The position numbers and the translations under genes are program-made. DNA of 8,001 bases from a bacterium. Lineage in GTDB: Bacteria > Vulcanimicrobiota > Vulcanimicrobiia > Vulcanimicrobiales > SCRA01. The stretch is from NCBI GenBank assembly GCA_028869325.1, contig JAGWST010000223.1, forward strand, positions 1 to 8,001. The letters run 5' to 3'. Below are positions 1-6,196 of this stretch, piece by piece (the stretch's first letter is position 1; each line of letters opens with the position of its first letter). The notes below the pieces were generated by a model that searched no databases, was not told the DNA's origin, and saw nothing but the letters and a program-made list of their open reading frames with translations.

Positions 1-1
1 G

Positions 2-313
2 ATCGCGCTGCGGCGCGGCGTGACGATCGAGGAGCGGATGCGCAGCGACTCGCGGCCGGCAGCCGGCGACGACTGCGTCTTGCGCGCGCTCGAGGAGGCG
101 TGCGCGGCGCTCGGCGTTCGTGCGCCGTGCTTACGCAGCATGGCGGGCCACGACGCCTCGCACATGGCCGCCTTCACGAGAATCGGCATGCTGTTCCTGC
201 GCAGCACGGCCGGTAAGAGCCACGTGCCGGAGGAGCACTCCCCGCCGGAGAGCCTGGCTGCGGCGGCGAGCGTCATGCTCGACGCAATCGACCGGCTCGA
301 CCGTGAACTCTAA
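2..313 (+). CDS. M20-family amidohydrolase (N-carbamoyl-amino-acid hydrolase / allantoate amidohydrolase type), C-terminal end only
   Basis: The frame is open from the left edge to TAA at 311-313, giving about 103 visible residues, so this is the 3' end of a gene that begins outside the window. An internal GTG at 20 is not a believable start because the frame continues upstream. The fragment carries the end-of-protein signature of the hydantoinase/carbamoylase branch of M20 metallopeptidases: a GHDASHMA stretch near fragment residues 49-56, then a KSHVPEE motif near 72-78. In this family the His of the SHxPEE motif (codon 221-223) is a ligand of the two-metal centre. Family members hydrolyse N-carbamoyl amino acids, allantoate or ureidoglycolate-like compounds, releasing ammonia and CO2 or amino acids, usually in the cytoplasm. 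The substrate cannot be told from this end. A 55-base gap separates it from the ABC importer genes on the same strand, which suggests co-transcription and a shared nitrogen-scavenging role (inference). Confidence 0.85.
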   Translation: MALRRGVTIEERMRSDSRPAAGDDCVLRALEEACAALGVRAPCLRSMAGHDASHMAAFTRIGMLFLRSTAGKSHVPEEHSPPESLAAAASVMLDAIDRLDREL

Positions 314-354
314 CGGCCACGAGATTTGACCGGGTGTCTTCACCACCACGAAAA

Positions 355-359
355 AGGAG
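355..359 (+). promoter_or_regulatory. Shine-Dalgarno that sets the start of the binding-protein gene
   Basis: AGGAG lies within an A-rich run, with 9 bases to ATG 369. The alternative ATG at 360 directly abuts this site and could not be used with it. This supports the shorter, 265-residue binding-protein precursor. Confidence 0.75.
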
Positions 360-368
360 ATGAACCCC

Positions 369-1166
369 ATGCGTCCTGATCCTAAGACCTTGATCGGCTC
401 CGCCTGTGCGGCACTGGTTTGTGCCGCGTTGCTCGCCACGAGTCTCGCCCCCGCTGCTGCGGCAGGCTTGCTCGATAATCTCAAGTCCGGACAACAGACC
501 CTCGCCGTCGGCACTGATGCCACGTTCCCGCCATTCGAGTACACGACCGCCAGCGGCGAGAAGATCGGCTTCGACATGGACTTGGTGAACGCGCTCGCCA
601 AGCAGATCGGCATCAAGAAGGTCGAGTTCCGCCAGGTTCCCTTCGGCGGCCTGGTGCCGGGGCTGGTGGCAAATCACATCGACATGGCGGCCTCCGCCAT
701 CTACATCACCGCCGCGCGGCAGAAGGTCGTGGATTTCAGCAGCCCCTACTTCACCGGTGGCTTGAGCGTGATGGTGAAGCAGAACGATACGGCGATCAAG
801 ACGCAGCAGAATCTGGCCGGAAAGAAGATCGCCGTTCAGGTGGGAACCAAGTCGGTCAACTGGCTGAAGGAGCACATCCCCACGGCGCAGCTGGTGATCG
901 TACAGACCAACGACCAGATGTTTCTCTCGCTGCAGAACGGTCAAGCCGATGCCGTCGTCACCGGCTATCCGGCGGCGCGCTACTACATCAAGACCCACGG
1001 CGGTGCGAAGCTGGCACCGTTTCTGCTCACCCACGAGCAGTATGGCTATGCCTTTCGCAAGAACGAGCCCGAGCTGACCAAGGCCGTCGACGCCGCGCTG
1101 GAGACCTTCCAGAAGGATGGGACGATGAAGTCGCTCGAGACGAAGTGGTTCGGTAAGCCGGAGTGA
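369..1166 (+). CDS. Polar amino acid ABC transporter, periplasmic substrate-binding protein (SBP_bac_3 family)
   Basis: I place the start at ATG 369 (265 aa). An in-frame ATG at 360 overlaps the end of the only good Shine-Dalgarno, AGGAG at 355-359, which sits 9 bases before 369. Residues 1-10 form a positive n-region. Residues 11-32 are hydrophobic and Ala-rich, ending in AAAAG, a plausible signal peptidase I site near 32/33. There is no convincing lipobox, so the product is probably a free periplasmic protein. The mature part follows the HisJ/GlnH/ArtJ pattern: TLAVGTDATFPPFEY (44-58), GFDMDLVNALAKQIG (67-81), IYITAARQKVVDFSSPY (111-127) and GQADAVV (191-197). By family analogy Arg117 should bind the ligand carboxylate and Asp194 the alpha-amino group. 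The specificity (basic, acidic, Gln, or a carbamoylated or ureide compound) is not readable. Its TGA overlaps the permease start as GTGA, so the three transporter genes are translationally coupled. Confidence 0.95.
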   Translation: MRPDPKTLIGSACAALVCAALLATSLAPAAAAGLLDNLKSGQQTLAVGTDATFPPFEYTTASGEKIGFDMDLVNALAKQIGIKKVEFRQVPFGGLVPGLVANHIDMAASAIYITAARQKVVDFSSPYFTGGLSVMVKQNDTAIKTQQNLAGKKIAVQVGTKSVNWLKEHIPTAQLVIVQTNDQMFLSLQNGQADAVVTGYPAARYYIKTHGGAKLAPFLLTHEQYGYAFRKNEPELTKAVDAALETFQKDGTMKSLETKWFGKPE

Positions 1167-1822
1167 ACCTGCTCGGGCTGCAGACGGTTGAAAGATCGCT
1201 GCCGCTCCTGCTTCACGGTGCGTTAGTGTCCGTGGAGGTCGCTGCGATGGCCCTGTTCTTCGGGGTCATCGCCGGCCTCCTCGGGGGGCTGGCGCGCGTC
1301 TCGCCGCCGGCACCGCTGCGCGCGATGGCGGCCGCCTACGTCTCCGTCATCCGCGGCACGCCGTTCATCGTGCAGTTGTTCTTCGTCTACTACGCCTTTC
1401 CACAACTCGGCGTGCAGGTTCCGCCGATGGTGGCCGCCGTCGGCTGTCTGGCCGTCTACAGCGGCGCCTATCAGACGGAGATCGTGCGCGGCGCGATCGA
1501 GTCGATCGAGCGCGGCCAAGTGGAGGCGGCACGGTCGCTGGGCCTGACGGCGGCGCAGGCGATGCGCTACGTCGTCTTGCCGCAGGCCTTCCTGCGCATG
1601 CTGCCGCCGCTGGGCAACGAGTTCGTCGCCCTGACCAAGAATTCGGCGCTGGTCTCCCTAGTGACCGTCCAAGAGCTGCTGCTGAGCGCGCAGCTGATCA
1701 TCAGTGCGACGTTCCAGAACTTCGCGATCTACCTGACCATCGGGATCATGTACTACATCATGACGACGGTCGTGAGCACGGGGACGCAGCTGCTGGAGCG
1801 GCGCCTCAAGGTGTACGTCTGA
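1163..1822 (+). CDS. Polar amino acid ABC transporter, inner-membrane permease (HisM/GlnP-type)
   Basis: This 219-residue integral membrane protein has the usual length for the family. The GTG start at 1163 overlaps the upstream TGA as GTGA and has no strong ribosome site of its own, so translation is probably coupled. Hydrophobic segments lie near residues 14-45, 55-80, 88-108, 150-180 and 186-208. The N-terminal QTVERSLPLLLHGALVSVEV resembles the first helix of amino-acid permeases. The family motif IRGTP is at 63-67. The cytoplasmic EAA loop, which contacts the ATPase, runs from EAARSLGLTAAQAMRYVVLP (121-140). Only one permease gene is present, so the pore is presumably a homodimer, as in GlnP-type importers. 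TGA 1820-1822 overlaps the ATPase ATG as TGATG. Confidence 0.95.
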   Translation: MNLLGLQTVERSLPLLLHGALVSVEVAAMALFFGVIAGLLGGLARVSPPAPLRAMAAAYVSVIRGTPFIVQLFFVYYAFPQLGVQVPPMVAAVGCLAVYSGAYQTEIVRGAIESIERGQVEAARSLGLTAAQAMRYVVLPQAFLRMLPPLGNEFVALTKNSALVSLVTVQELLLSAQLIISATFQNFAIYLTIGIMYYIMTTVVSTGTQLLERRLKVYV

Positions 1823-2577
1823 TGGAGCGCAGCGTGAGCGCGGTCCAGCCGATGCTCCAGGCGCGCGGCCTGAGCAAACGCTTCGGCGAGCACGAGGTCC
1901 TCAAGGGCATCGATCTCTCCATCGCGCGCGGCGAGGTGGTAGCGATCATCGGTCCCAGCGGATCGGGCAAGAGCACGCTGCTGCGCTGCCTGAATCTCCT
2001 GGAGCGGCCGGATGCCGGCGAGATCTGGTTCGAGGGAGCGTGCATCACCGACCCGCAGGTCGACGTCAATCGTGTGCGCATGCGCATGGGCATGGTCTTT
2101 CAACTCTTCAACCTCTTTCCACACCTCACCGTTCTGCACAACGTGACGCTGGCGCAAGAGCGCGTGCTTCGCACCCCGCGTGCGCAGGCGCAGGAGCGCG
2201 CTCGTGAGCTGTTGAGCAAAGTCGGTCTGGCCGCCAAGGAGCAGGCCTACCCGAACTCGCTCTCTGGCGGCCAGAAGCAGCGAGTGGCGATCGCGCGCGC
2301 ATTGGCGATGAAGCCTGCGGTCATGCTCTTCGACGAGCCGACCAGCGCGCTGGATCCGGAGATGGTCCAAGAGGTCTTGACGGCGATGGGTGAGCTGGTG
2401 GACGAGGGTATGACGATGGCCGTCGTCACTCACGAGATGGGATTCGCGCGCCGCGCGGCGGACCGCGTCGTCTTTGTCGACGAGGGGCGCATCGTCGCCG
2501 AGGCGCCGCCGGAGCGCTTCTTCAGCGATGCGAACAGCGATCGGGTGCGCCAGTTCCTCGCGAAGATCCCGGGCTAG
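1822..2577 (+). CDS. Polar amino acid ABC transporter, ATP-binding subunit (GlnQ/HisP-type)
   Basis: This 251-residue cytoplasmic ATPase powers the importer. All nucleotide-binding motifs are intact: Walker A GPSGSGKST at 44-52, Q-loop Gln94 in MVFQLFNLFPHL, ABC signature LSGGQKQR at 147-154, Walker B VMLFDE at 167-172 with catalytic Glu172, D-loop SALD at 175-178 and H-loop His204 in THEMGF. The FNLFPHLTV stretch and THEMGFAR are typical of the polar amino acid (PAAT) subfamily. ATG 1822 overlaps the permease stop by one base (TGATG). GTG 1834 and ATG 1852 are possible internal starts but leave less of the N-terminal strand. It is the last gene of the + strand operon and converges with the secreted-protein gene 39 bases away. 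Confidence 0.97.
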   Translation: MERSVSAVQPMLQARGLSKRFGEHEVLKGIDLSIARGEVVAIIGPSGSGKSTLLRCLNLLERPDAGEIWFEGACITDPQVDVNRVRMRMGMVFQLFNLFPHLTVLHNVTLAQERVLRTPRAQAQERARELLSKVGLAAKEQAYPNSLSGGQKQRVAIARALAMKPAVMLFDEPTSALDPEMVQEVLTAMGELVDEGMTMAVVTHEMGFARRAADRVVFVDEGRIVAEAPPERFFSDANSDRVRQFLAKIPG

Positions 2578-2617
2578 CGGCCGGTAAAATTCTCCGGCTG
2601 CCGCCGCGAACCGCGGC
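2578..2617. terminator. Two short hairpins in a convergent intergenic gap (possible bidirectional terminator)
   Basis: The space between the ATPase stop and the opposing stop codon holds two inverted repeats. The first pairs 2578-2584 (CGGCCGG) with 2594-2600 (CCGGCTG): seven pairs including one G-T wobble, around a 9-base AT-rich loop, TAAAATTCT. The second pairs 2603-2608 (GCCGCG) with 2612-2617 (CGCGGC), six pairs around a 3-base loop; its last base belongs to the opposing stop codon. Neither is followed by a T-run on either strand, so a classical intrinsic terminator is not shown. Their position at a tail-to-tail junction is the main support. Confidence 0.35.
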
Positions 2618-3312
2618 TACTTGACGTTGGGATTGAGGTCGGCGAAGGGTCCGTTGGGATTCGGCACCAGCCAGAAGCCCAGGTCCCAGCAGGCCGGGTG
2701 GTAGTACGCCCAGAGCAGCGTCGCGCCGGCGGGCAGCAGGTGCTCCGCTCTGAGCGCTTGGGCGCCGATGTGCGGGCTGCGCAGGCGCGGCGTGGCGCGG
2801 GCGCCGTGCATCGCAATCACCCCCGTGCCCAGGCGATAGGCGTAGTGGATGTGCTCGTGGACCACCGTCCAACGACTCGCCTGGACGGGGAAGAGAACCG
2901 TCGGCGCCTGCGGGTGCTCCGATTGCGGATACTCGTAGTCGAGACCGACGAGCCTCCCTCGCCGATCGTACCAGAGGAAGTTTGGGTGTAGCTCGTCGAG
3001 GCGCACAAAGTCGTCGTTGAAGTAGATGGACGTCCCATCGGAGCCGACGCCGGTCGTCTGGCGGTAGCCTGCCCTCTCCGCCTCCGCCGCGGTCGGGAAC
3101 TCGGCCAGCAGTCTCTTGGCGACGCGTGAGACGAAGGCGATCTCCGCAGGCGACGCCTGCTCCACGGGCGCGGCCGACGCCGCGGCCATCGGCATCTGCA
3201 CCGGCGCACTCGTCGCCCGCGCAACGGCGGGCGCGATGTACGGCGCGGAGAGCAAGGCCGCCGCCAGCGCGGTTATCCACGTCCTGCGCATGCGGGCGCG
3301 TTCTCTCTTCAC
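2617..3312 (-). CDS. Secreted protein of unknown function with HEHIH motif and a C-terminal NPNGPFADLNPNVK segment
   Basis: This is a 231-residue product if it starts at GTG 3312 (GCAGG at 3322-3326, 9 bases upstream). ATG 3291 (residue 8) is an alternative, with GAGAG 11 bases upstream. Either start gives an Arg-rich n-region and a hydrophobic stretch at about 12-32, with likely cleavage after AVARA near 33. RRTWIT at 9-14 only weakly resembles a twin-arginine motif. Residues 35-53 form an Ala/Pro/Ser linker, followed by a globular part. Notable segments are GYRQTTGVGSDG (82-93), a LDELHP...LWYD...RLVGLDYEYP run (105-129), HEHIHYAYR (152-160), and an aromatic C terminus WAYYHPACWDLGFWLVPNPN (201-220) followed by GPFADLNPNV. 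The order (GY..., aspartate/proline turn, RLVxxxY, His motif, W...NPxGxFAxxNPxV) reminds me of uncharacterised secreted bacterial proteins, but I cannot name a Pfam family. Clustered His residues suggest metal binding (inference). It follows the NRAMP transporter by 33 bases on the same strand, so co-transcription is likely. Confidence 0.75.
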   Translation of the reverse strand: MKRERARMRRTWITALAAALLSAPYIAPAVARATSAPVQMPMAAASAAPVEQASPAEIAFVSRVAKRLLAEFPTAAEAERAGYRQTTGVGSDGTSIYFNDDFVRLDELHPNFLWYDRRGRLVGLDYEYPQSEHPQAPTVLFPVQASRWTVVHEHIHYAYRLGTGVIAMHGARATPRLRSPHIGAQALRAEHLLPAGATLLWAYYHPACWDLGFWLVPNPNGPFADLNPNVK

Positions 3313-3345
3313 CCGGCGATGCCTGCGCGCGTGGAGATGGGGGAA

Positions 3346-4611
3346 TCAGAGCGCCGCGTAGACGCCGAAGCCGGCGGTTGCCAGCATCAACGCCGCAACG
3401 ACCACGGCATACCAACCGTGCAGACGGTAGGGCTTGGGCAACGCCGTAACGGCCAGCATGTAGAGAAAACCCAAGACGATCGGTAGGAGCAGCGCGTTCA
3501 TCACTTCGACGGCGACGCTCAGGTCGACCAGATTGATACCGGAGAGCACGAGCGTCCCGGCGACCAGCAGCGCAGCGGTGAAGACGGCGTAGAACCACGG
3601 TGCCTCGCGGGGTTCGTGCTGCAGCGATCGGCGATAGCAGGCGACCTCGCCCAATCCCCAGGCGGCGGTCAGCGAGACGACGATGGCGGCGACCACCGAT
3701 GCGCCAATCATCCCCATGGCGAAGAGCAGCCGTCCCGTCTGCTCGCCGAGGAAAGGTACCAGAGCCCCCGAGATCTGCTGCACGGTGTTGAGCGGAGCGC
3801 CGGGATCGTGGCGTCCGACCGTGGCGGCGGTGGCGATCAGCACGGCCGCCATGATGACCTGCGTGACGCCCGCGCCGATCGCGGTATCGATGCGCGCGGC
3901 GCGCAGATGGCGTGCGCGCAGGCCCTTGTCCACGACGGCCGACTGCTGGTAGAAGACCATCCACGGCATGATTACGGCGCCGATGTTGGCGGCGGCGAGG
4001 TAGAGATACGAGCGCTCTTGCAGGGGCGGATGGGCGAGGCCACCCGCGAGCAGTGCGAGGCTGGGATGCGAGAGCCACGCCACGGCCAAGAAGACCAGCT
4101 CGAAGGCGCCGATCAGTAGTGCGACGCGCTCGACCGAACGGTACGATCCGGTCCAGACGACGATCACCAGCAGGGCGATCGAAAGGCCGACCCCCGCCAG
4201 CGCGGGTACGCCGAAGAGCAGGCCCACACCGGCGATGCCGCTGAGCTCCGTTACCAGCGCGCCAACGCAGGCCACCAACAGGGTCGAGACGGAGAGCCAG
4301 GCCCATGCGCGCCCAAACCGCTCGCGAATCAGCTCGCCGTGGCCGCGGCCCGTGGTGAGGCCCAAGCGCACCGTGAGCTCCTGCACCACGAAGAGGATCG
4401 GCACCAGGATCAGCTGGAGCGCCAGAAGCTTGTAGCCCCACCGGGCACCGCTCTGGGCCGCCGTGATGACGCTGCCGGCGTCGGTATCCGCCAGCATGAC
4501 CACCAATCCCGGGCCCAGGACCGCCAGAAAAGCGGCGATACGCGGCCACGACCGATTCGGCAGGGCCGCCGGCAAGGATGCCTGCTCTGGGGGGTAGAGC
4601 GCATCGCTCAC
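3346..4611 (-). CDS. NRAMP-superfamily divalent metal transporter with non-canonical metal-site motifs
   Basis: This 421-residue polytopic membrane protein starts at GTG 4611, with GAGG (4619-4622) 7 bases upstream, and ends at TGA 3346-3348. Roughly ten or eleven hydrophobic helices are visible, among them about 27-50, 60-82, 104-125, 128-153, 163-180, 204-222, 244-264, 294-320, 340-358, 365-390 and 398-420. Helix 1 reads LGPGLVVMLADTDAGS (32-47), followed by ITAAQSGARWGYKLLALQ, aligned with the NRAMP first helix. Helix 6 reads NIGAVIMPWMVFYQQS (209-224), where canonical members have MPHN(L/I)YLHSS. Classical Mn/Fe NRAMPs use DPGN in helix 1 and the Met before PH in helix 6 as ligands. Here DPGN is replaced by DTDAGS, so Asp is kept and Asn lost, and MPH by MPW. 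This places it in a divergent NRAMP-related clade, so substrate (Mn, Fe, Mg or other) should not be assumed; I recall a Mg-transporting NRAMP-related group with altered sites. The secreted protein follows at 33 bases. Confidence 0.88.
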   Translation of the reverse strand: MSDALYPPEQASLPAALPNRSWPRIAAFLAVLGPGLVVMLADTDAGSVITAAQSGARWGYKLLALQLILVPILFVVQELTVRLGLTTGRGHGELIRERFGRAWAWLSVSTLLVACVGALVTELSGIAGVGLLFGVPALAGVGLSIALLVIVVWTGSYRSVERVALLIGAFELVFLAVAWLSHPSLALLAGGLAHPPLQERSYLYLAAANIGAVIMPWMVFYQQSAVVDKGLRARHLRAARIDTAIGAGVTQVIMAAVLIATAATVGRHDPGAPLNTVQQISGALVPFLGEQTGRLLFAMGMIGASVVAAIVVSLTAAWGLGEVACYRRSLQHEPREAPWFYAVFTAALLVAGTLVLSGINLVDLSVAVEVMNALLLPIVLGFLYMLAVTALPKPYRLHGWYAVVVAALMLATAGFGVYAAL

Positions 4612-4618
4612 GACACAG

Positions 4619-4622
4619 CCTC
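4619..4622 (-). promoter_or_regulatory. Shine-Dalgarno supporting the GTG start of the NRAMP transporter
   Basis: Reading the - strand, GAGG is followed by 7 bases and then GTG at 4611. No in-frame ATG gives a better start, and the N-terminal extension before helix 1 (about 26 residues) is a normal length for NRAMP proteins. Confidence 0.6.
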
Positions 4623-4638
4623 GGGAAGCCGAGTTGAA

Positions 4639-4658
4639 TAATTAGGCACAACTAAATA
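4639..4658. promoter_or_regulatory. Palindromic operator-like site in the divergent control region (DtxR/MntR-like candidate)
   Basis: The sequence TAATTAGGCACAACTAAATA is an imperfect dyad: TA-a-TTAG, a 6-base centre, CTAA-a-TA. Six of the ten symmetric pairs match, including the full TTAG/CTAA half sites. TTAGG...CTAA is the style of operator recognised by DtxR/IdeR/MntR metal-dependent repressors. It lies 27 bases upstream of the metal transporter start (- strand) and 75 bases upstream of the GH125 gene (+ strand), in an AT-rich island within GC-rich DNA. That suits promoter overlap. The rest of 4612-4733 shows no gene. A + strand TTGAAT (4634-4639) with a 17-base spacer to TACGTA (4657-4662) is a weak promoter candidate only, and I see no clear -35/-10 pair on the - strand. 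Confidence 0.4.
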
Positions 4659-4733
4659 CGTACGCCGCACCTCGCCGGACCCCCTGGGCGCGGGCGGGAG
4701 TCGGAGCTCGGCGGGGCGTAGGCAGGCCGTTGG

Positions 4734-6158
4734 ATGCCGTTTGGACTCTCCGCCCTCGCCGGCCGCAGCCTCGCCCTCGCTCGTAGCGTGGCCTTCGCCC
4801 TGGCCCTCCTCACCGATCTGCCGGCGGCGGCCCTTGCTCAAGCGCCCCCCGCGCGAGCGATCGAGGTTCCGACCCACGGCGGGCCGACGCTGACGATCGA
4901 TGCCTCGGTGCTCTTTCACACGATCGCCTCCGACTTCTTTCTGGAGGACGATGGAACCGTCTACGTGCAGACCGGCGATATCCCGGCGATGTGGCTGCGC
5001 GACTCGGCGGCACAGACCACCCCGTACGTGCGCTTCGCTCCCGGCCATCCGCAGATCGCCGATACCGTGCGCCGCGTCATCCGTCACAACGTGCGCAACG
5101 TCATCACCGATCCGTACGCCAACGCCTTCACCGCCGCGTACAAAATATGGGAGCAGAAGTGGGAGGTCGATTCGCTGGCCTTCCCGATCACGTTGATCTG
5201 GTCGTATTGGGAGCGCACGCACGACCGCAGCATCTTCAACGAGCGCCTGCGCTGGATGCTGGAGGCGGTGGTGGCGACCTACGATTGCGAGCAGCATCAC
5301 CAGACGTGCTCGCACTATCGCTACGGTGAGCTGCCCAACCACGGCGCGGGTGCGGCGTTCGCGCCGACCGGCATGATCTGGACAGGGTTCCGGCCCTCCG
5401 ACGACGCCGCCGTCTACCCGTTCAACATACCGCAGAACATGCTGGCGGTGGTCGCGCTGCACGAGTTGGCGGTGCTGGCCGGGGAGGGCTATCGAGACCA
5501 GCCGCTGGCGGAGAAGGCACTTGGCATCGCGCTCGTTGCGCGCCAAGGCATCGAGCGCTACGGCCGCGTCTACGACATGCGCCGCGGGTGGATCTACGCC
5601 TACGAGGTGGATGGCCTGGGCGAGGCGTTGCTCGCCGGCGATGCCAACCTGCCCAACCTGATATCGGCGGCGTACTTCGGCTACCTCTCGCCGGATGATC
5701 CTCTCTACCGCACGACACGCGGATTCGTGCTCTCCAGCGACGATCCGTATTTCTTTCACGGCAGCTACGCCGATGGCGTGGGCAGTGCGCATACACCGCC
5801 CGGCTGGATCTGGCCGCTGGGCATCATCACGCGCGGCCTCACCGCGAGCGACCTCGTCGAGACCGCCGATGCGGTGCGCTCGCTCGTCGCCACGGACGGC
5901 AACGACGGCCTGGTCCACGAGAGCTTCAACCCGCGCCTGCCGTGGAGGTTCACGCGTGCCGAGTTCGGCTGGGCCAACGCCATGTACGCCGAGCTGATCT
6001 TTCGTACCGCGGTGGGAATGCGCGAGGAGCACTTCATGCCGCAGACGGTGCCCGCGCTCTTCCCGAGCACGGCGCGCACGCCTGTGCTGGCCGGTCGCAC
6101 CACCCAATGGAGGAACCGCGCCGCCCTCGAGCGCGTCCTACGCGAGATGTTTCGCTGA
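4734..6158 (+). CDS. Secreted GH125 glycoside hydrolase (exo-alpha-1,6-mannosidase family)
   Basis: This 474-residue protein starts at ATG 4734 with a weak upstream AGG (4724-4726). Residues 1-37 form a Sec signal: an Arg-containing n-region, hydrophobic SVAFALALL, and an AALAQ cleavage zone near 35/36. The body matches GH125 (formerly DUF1237) along its length: VQTGDIPAMWLRDSAAQ (78-94), the (alpha/alpha)6-type helices, TGFRPSDDA (217-225), NIPQNM (231-236), DANLPNLIS (303-311), GSYADGVGSAHT (343-354), IWPLGII (359-365), HESF (395-398) and FGWANAMYAELI (411-422). From memory of the Clostridium perfringens enzyme (Asp220 acid, Glu393 base), the counterparts would be Asp223 in RPSDD and Glu396 in HESF; the spacing agrees exactly. 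Family members are metal-independent enzymes removing alpha-1,6-mannose from non-reducing ends of mannans or N-glycans. With a signal peptide it would act in the periplasm or outside. It is divergent from the NRAMP gene. No mannan transporter or other glycosidase is in view. Confidence 0.93.
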   Translation: MPFGLSALAGRSLALARSVAFALALLTDLPAAALAQAPPARAIEVPTHGGPTLTIDASVLFHTIASDFFLEDDGTVYVQTGDIPAMWLRDSAAQTTPYVRFAPGHPQIADTVRRVIRHNVRNVITDPYANAFTAAYKIWEQKWEVDSLAFPITLIWSYWERTHDRSIFNERLRWMLEAVVATYDCEQHHQTCSHYRYGELPNHGAGAAFAPTGMIWTGFRPSDDAAVYPFNIPQNMLAVVALHELAVLAGEGYRDQPLAEKALGIALVARQGIERYGRVYDMRRGWIYAYEVDGLGEALLAGDANLPNLISAAYFGYLSPDDPLYRTTRGFVLSSDDPYFFHGSYADGVGSAHTPPGWIWPLGIITRGLTASDLVETADAVRSLVATDGNDGLVHESFNPRLPWRFTRAEFGWANAMYAELIFRTAVGMREEHFMPQTVPALFPSTARTPVLAGRTTQWRNRAALERVLREMFR

Positions 6159-6196
6159 CTGGGAGGGCCGGCAGGCTCGCGGCGGAATGCGGCGGT

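Noticed and set aside
326..347. Small inverted repeat GGTG-TCTT-CACC between the hydrolase and the binding-protein gene as a terminator or attenuator.
   Set aside because: There are only four base pairs and no T-run. It is too weak to separate the hydrolase from the downstream genes.
360..368. ATG at 360 as the start of the binding-protein gene.
   Set aside because: It abuts the AGGAG ribosome site at 355-359. ATG 369 has proper 9-base spacing and still gives a full signal peptide.
2522..4651. A 709-codon open frame on the - strand, longer than any gene called here.
   Set aside because: It lies in another frame across the NRAMP and secreted-protein genes on the same strand. Its product is an Arg/Gly/Ala-rich string with no domain, signal peptide or motif, as expected where high GC makes stop codons rare.
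4608..6107. A 499-codon open frame on the - strand antisense to the GH125 gene.
   Set aside because: The + strand frame has full-length GH125 motifs and a signal peptide. The antisense product is rich in Arg, His and Gly with no recognisable domain.
5942..6196. An N-terminal extension of 85 codons on the dehydratase-like gene, overlapping the mannosidase.
   Set aside because: The extension is out of frame with the mannosidase, has no domain character, and the family N-terminus begins just after ATG 6197.
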